Source: Unio delphinus (Eukaryota > Mollusca > Bivalvia > Unionida > Unionidae). Taken from it: a stretch of DNA of 64,000 nt. The stretch lies in assembly GCA_029339505.1 (NCBI GenBank), contig JAQISU010000169.1, positions 5,510,001 to 5,574,000 of the forward strand, written 5' to 3'. Shown piece after piece: positions 51,294 through 64,000 of this stretch. Below the pieces are notes generated by a model that saw only the letters and a program-made list of their open reading frames with translations, searched no databases and was not told the origin of the DNA. Positions within the stretch are counted from its first letter, which is position 1. Each line of letters begins with the position of its first letter. The position numbers were made by a program, and so were the translations under genes.

Positions 51294-52354
51294 CCCGTGG
51301 ATATTGTTGGCGTGTAATGCTGGAGAACGCAAACCTGGACAATACAATGATATGCTGAATGTAAAGAAAGATGACTGAAAGCTGTCAATTTATCAGTCCC
51401 TCAAATTCAATTTAATTAAATCCTGGTCGTTTTACTCACTATCATATTCGCATCACTGATTGTTTCGCTCATAATATTTTCGCTCATAATATTTTCGCTC
51501 ATAAGTTTTATATCCGTAATACTTCCTTCAAATCAATTATAAATAATTATAACTGAACATGATGCTATAGTTTTGCCAATTTCTGACCGTTCATATTGAG
51601 TGTGTAGTTTTGTTTAATTTTACGATTATTTTGCTCAATTATGGGCACAGTAATAGGCTTAATTAGACACGTACGTCATTACTCGAGTTCAATTCTAATT
51701 AATACATGAGGAAGAGTTAAATATGTATTATGAGTAAATTACATTCACTCAGGAAACATGAAATGTCTGGAATATAAGTATCCCTTGAAAATCCATCCAT
51801 CTTTTTTGCGTCATGGGGGAGAGGTGGGCTGGGGGCGAACTGACGTGTAGCTAAAATGACCCGTGTAAGGTCAGGGCTGAGCATTTTGCTATCTACTGCA
51901 AAGTTAACAGGATTTGATATCTAAAGGTGTAAGAGGTCAAGTGACGCGTTTTACAACTCTTTACTTCACTCTGTAACCATCCAGTCTCTTGACTTTTGTT
52001 TTGTATTTTTATTTGTAATCGACATACTTAAATTAACGCAAATTATTAGATATTTAAAAATATCATTTATCTGTAGTAAGCGCAAAAAATCTTCAAGAGA
52101 AACCATTATTTACCAGTGAGGGTATACATTGTAAGATGAACTTAGTTTTGGATTTTCACAAATGGTTCCTAAAAGATTATAAAACAAAATATTCCCGTTT
52201 AAAAAAAAAAGTGTAGGAAATCAATATTTTGAGCTTCTATGATTTCTGACATCAGTATCTTACAATTTTAATGGGAGACAGACAGATAAACATTGAAAGA
52301 GAGAAGAAAAAGGCGAACAATGACCTGTTTTTCACTCATTTTTACTACTGGCAG
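51294..52354. other. Intron-like stretch
   Basis: AT-rich DNA with a short (TTTTCGCTCATAATA) triplet near 51,465-51,505; no coding exon recognised. Confidence 0.45.
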
Positions 52355-63399
<11,045 letters not shown>

Positions 63400-63479
63400 A
63401 ACTTATGTTTTTTCTGTTTTTATTTTTTGTTCAAAGCTGGAGTAATTTTGCCTTAGTGGCCGATTCTATATTCTGCTTC

Positions 63480-63787
63480 TATACATCATTCAGTCGCAAA
63501 TATAAAAACAATCTTCCACAACGTGGAATGAATTGCCCAGCGAAATTAGACGCAAAGATAGTGATCCCTATCAAGAGCGCTCTTAAAACGTACCTTTTTC
63601 GACTGCAAGAACAAACTTAAAGACCTATTAATGTTTCCTACCTTAAATATTTTCAGTGTTTTTTATGTTTTCTAATTTCATGGTGTTTGGTTTTTTTTTT
63701 TTTTTTTTTGTAATCATATCATTATAGATGATGAAAAGCAGCGCTTAGAGCTTCTAAAAATTAAGCGCTATGCAAAGCCCTCATTAA

Positions 63788-63833
<46 letters not shown>

Positions 63834-63835
63834 CC
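63480..63835 (+). mobile_element. 5'-truncated LINE 3' end, same family as the 24-27 kb copy
   Basis: The ORF end reads GMNCPAKLDAKI...IKSALKTYLFRLQEQT, matching the C-terminus of the other copy. The 3' UTR AGCGCTTAGAGCTTC...AAGCGCTATGCAAAGCCCTCAT ends in (ATT)n at about 63,790-63,834. Confidence 0.85.
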
Positions 63836-64000
63836 TTTGTTCAACGAAGACTAAACTGAACATTATTTTTCATAAATCAGAATTACGGCCACTCCATGTA
63901 CATTTGATGAAAAGCGTTCAAACAATACTCATAGTTAATATACAATATACACAATTTATCTAACTTCTATATTAAATGAGTTCTCGTTACTAAATATATT

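Overview
The window joins two kinds of DNA. Positions 1 to about 15,930 are the larger part of an integrated double-stranded DNA virus or transposon of the Maverick/Polinton (adintovirus-like) group. The remaining 48 kb is AT-rich, intron- and repeat-rich animal DNA. tRNA-derived SINEs, many foldback elements, and first-exon and internal-exon signals of animal genes (ADCK1-like, phospholipase B1-like) point to a marine invertebrate, most likely a bivalve mollusc. That taxon is an inference from repeat style, not proven here.

Viral element. From the left edge it carries a truncated packaging ATPase (-), a DUF5679-type zinc-ribbon ORF and a parvovirus-like phospholipase A2 ORF (+, joined by a perfect -1 slippery heptamer), a DDE integrase (+), a PolB-SF1 helicase-HNH fusion (-), a Cys-rich protein (+), a NUMOD/HNH homing endonuclease (+), and a 1-kb non-coding hub with a 23-bp inverted repeat and a 60-bp tandem array. 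A rightward virion block follows: two uncharacterised proteins, a basic core-like protein, double-jelly-roll major capsid, hydrophobic/basic virion-type protein, adenain-like protease, fibre-like protein, two-helix membrane protein and penton with a large insertion. The right end is a foldback structure at 15.68-15.93 kb; the left end lies outside the window. All recognised genes have intact reading frames, so the element looks young or still functional. Small perfect hairpins (GAAA-type stems with varying cores) are scattered at gene ends and, in frame, inside several genes.

How the viral genes fit together: the integrase inserts the genome, the PolB-helicase replicates it, capsid/penton/protease build and mature a particle, the ATPase packages DNA, and the PLA2 and hydrophobic proteins are candidates for membrane breaching. 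This is inferred from family knowledge.

Host part. 16.1-17.3 kb: two TTAA-flanked MITEs and the first coding exon of an ADCK1-like kinase (-). 17.3-52 kb: no convincing gene, but foldback MITEs, minisatellites, a decayed CR1/L2-like LINE, a TAA-flanked DNA transposon, two SINE families and a 4.2-kb giant inverted repeat. 49.9-60.4 kb: a phospholipase B1-like SGNH hydrolase gene (+), with seven exons whose splice phases all match, plus a possible signal-peptide exon; its 3' exons are not in view. 60.4-64 kb: intron-like AT-rich DNA ending in a second LINE 3' tail.
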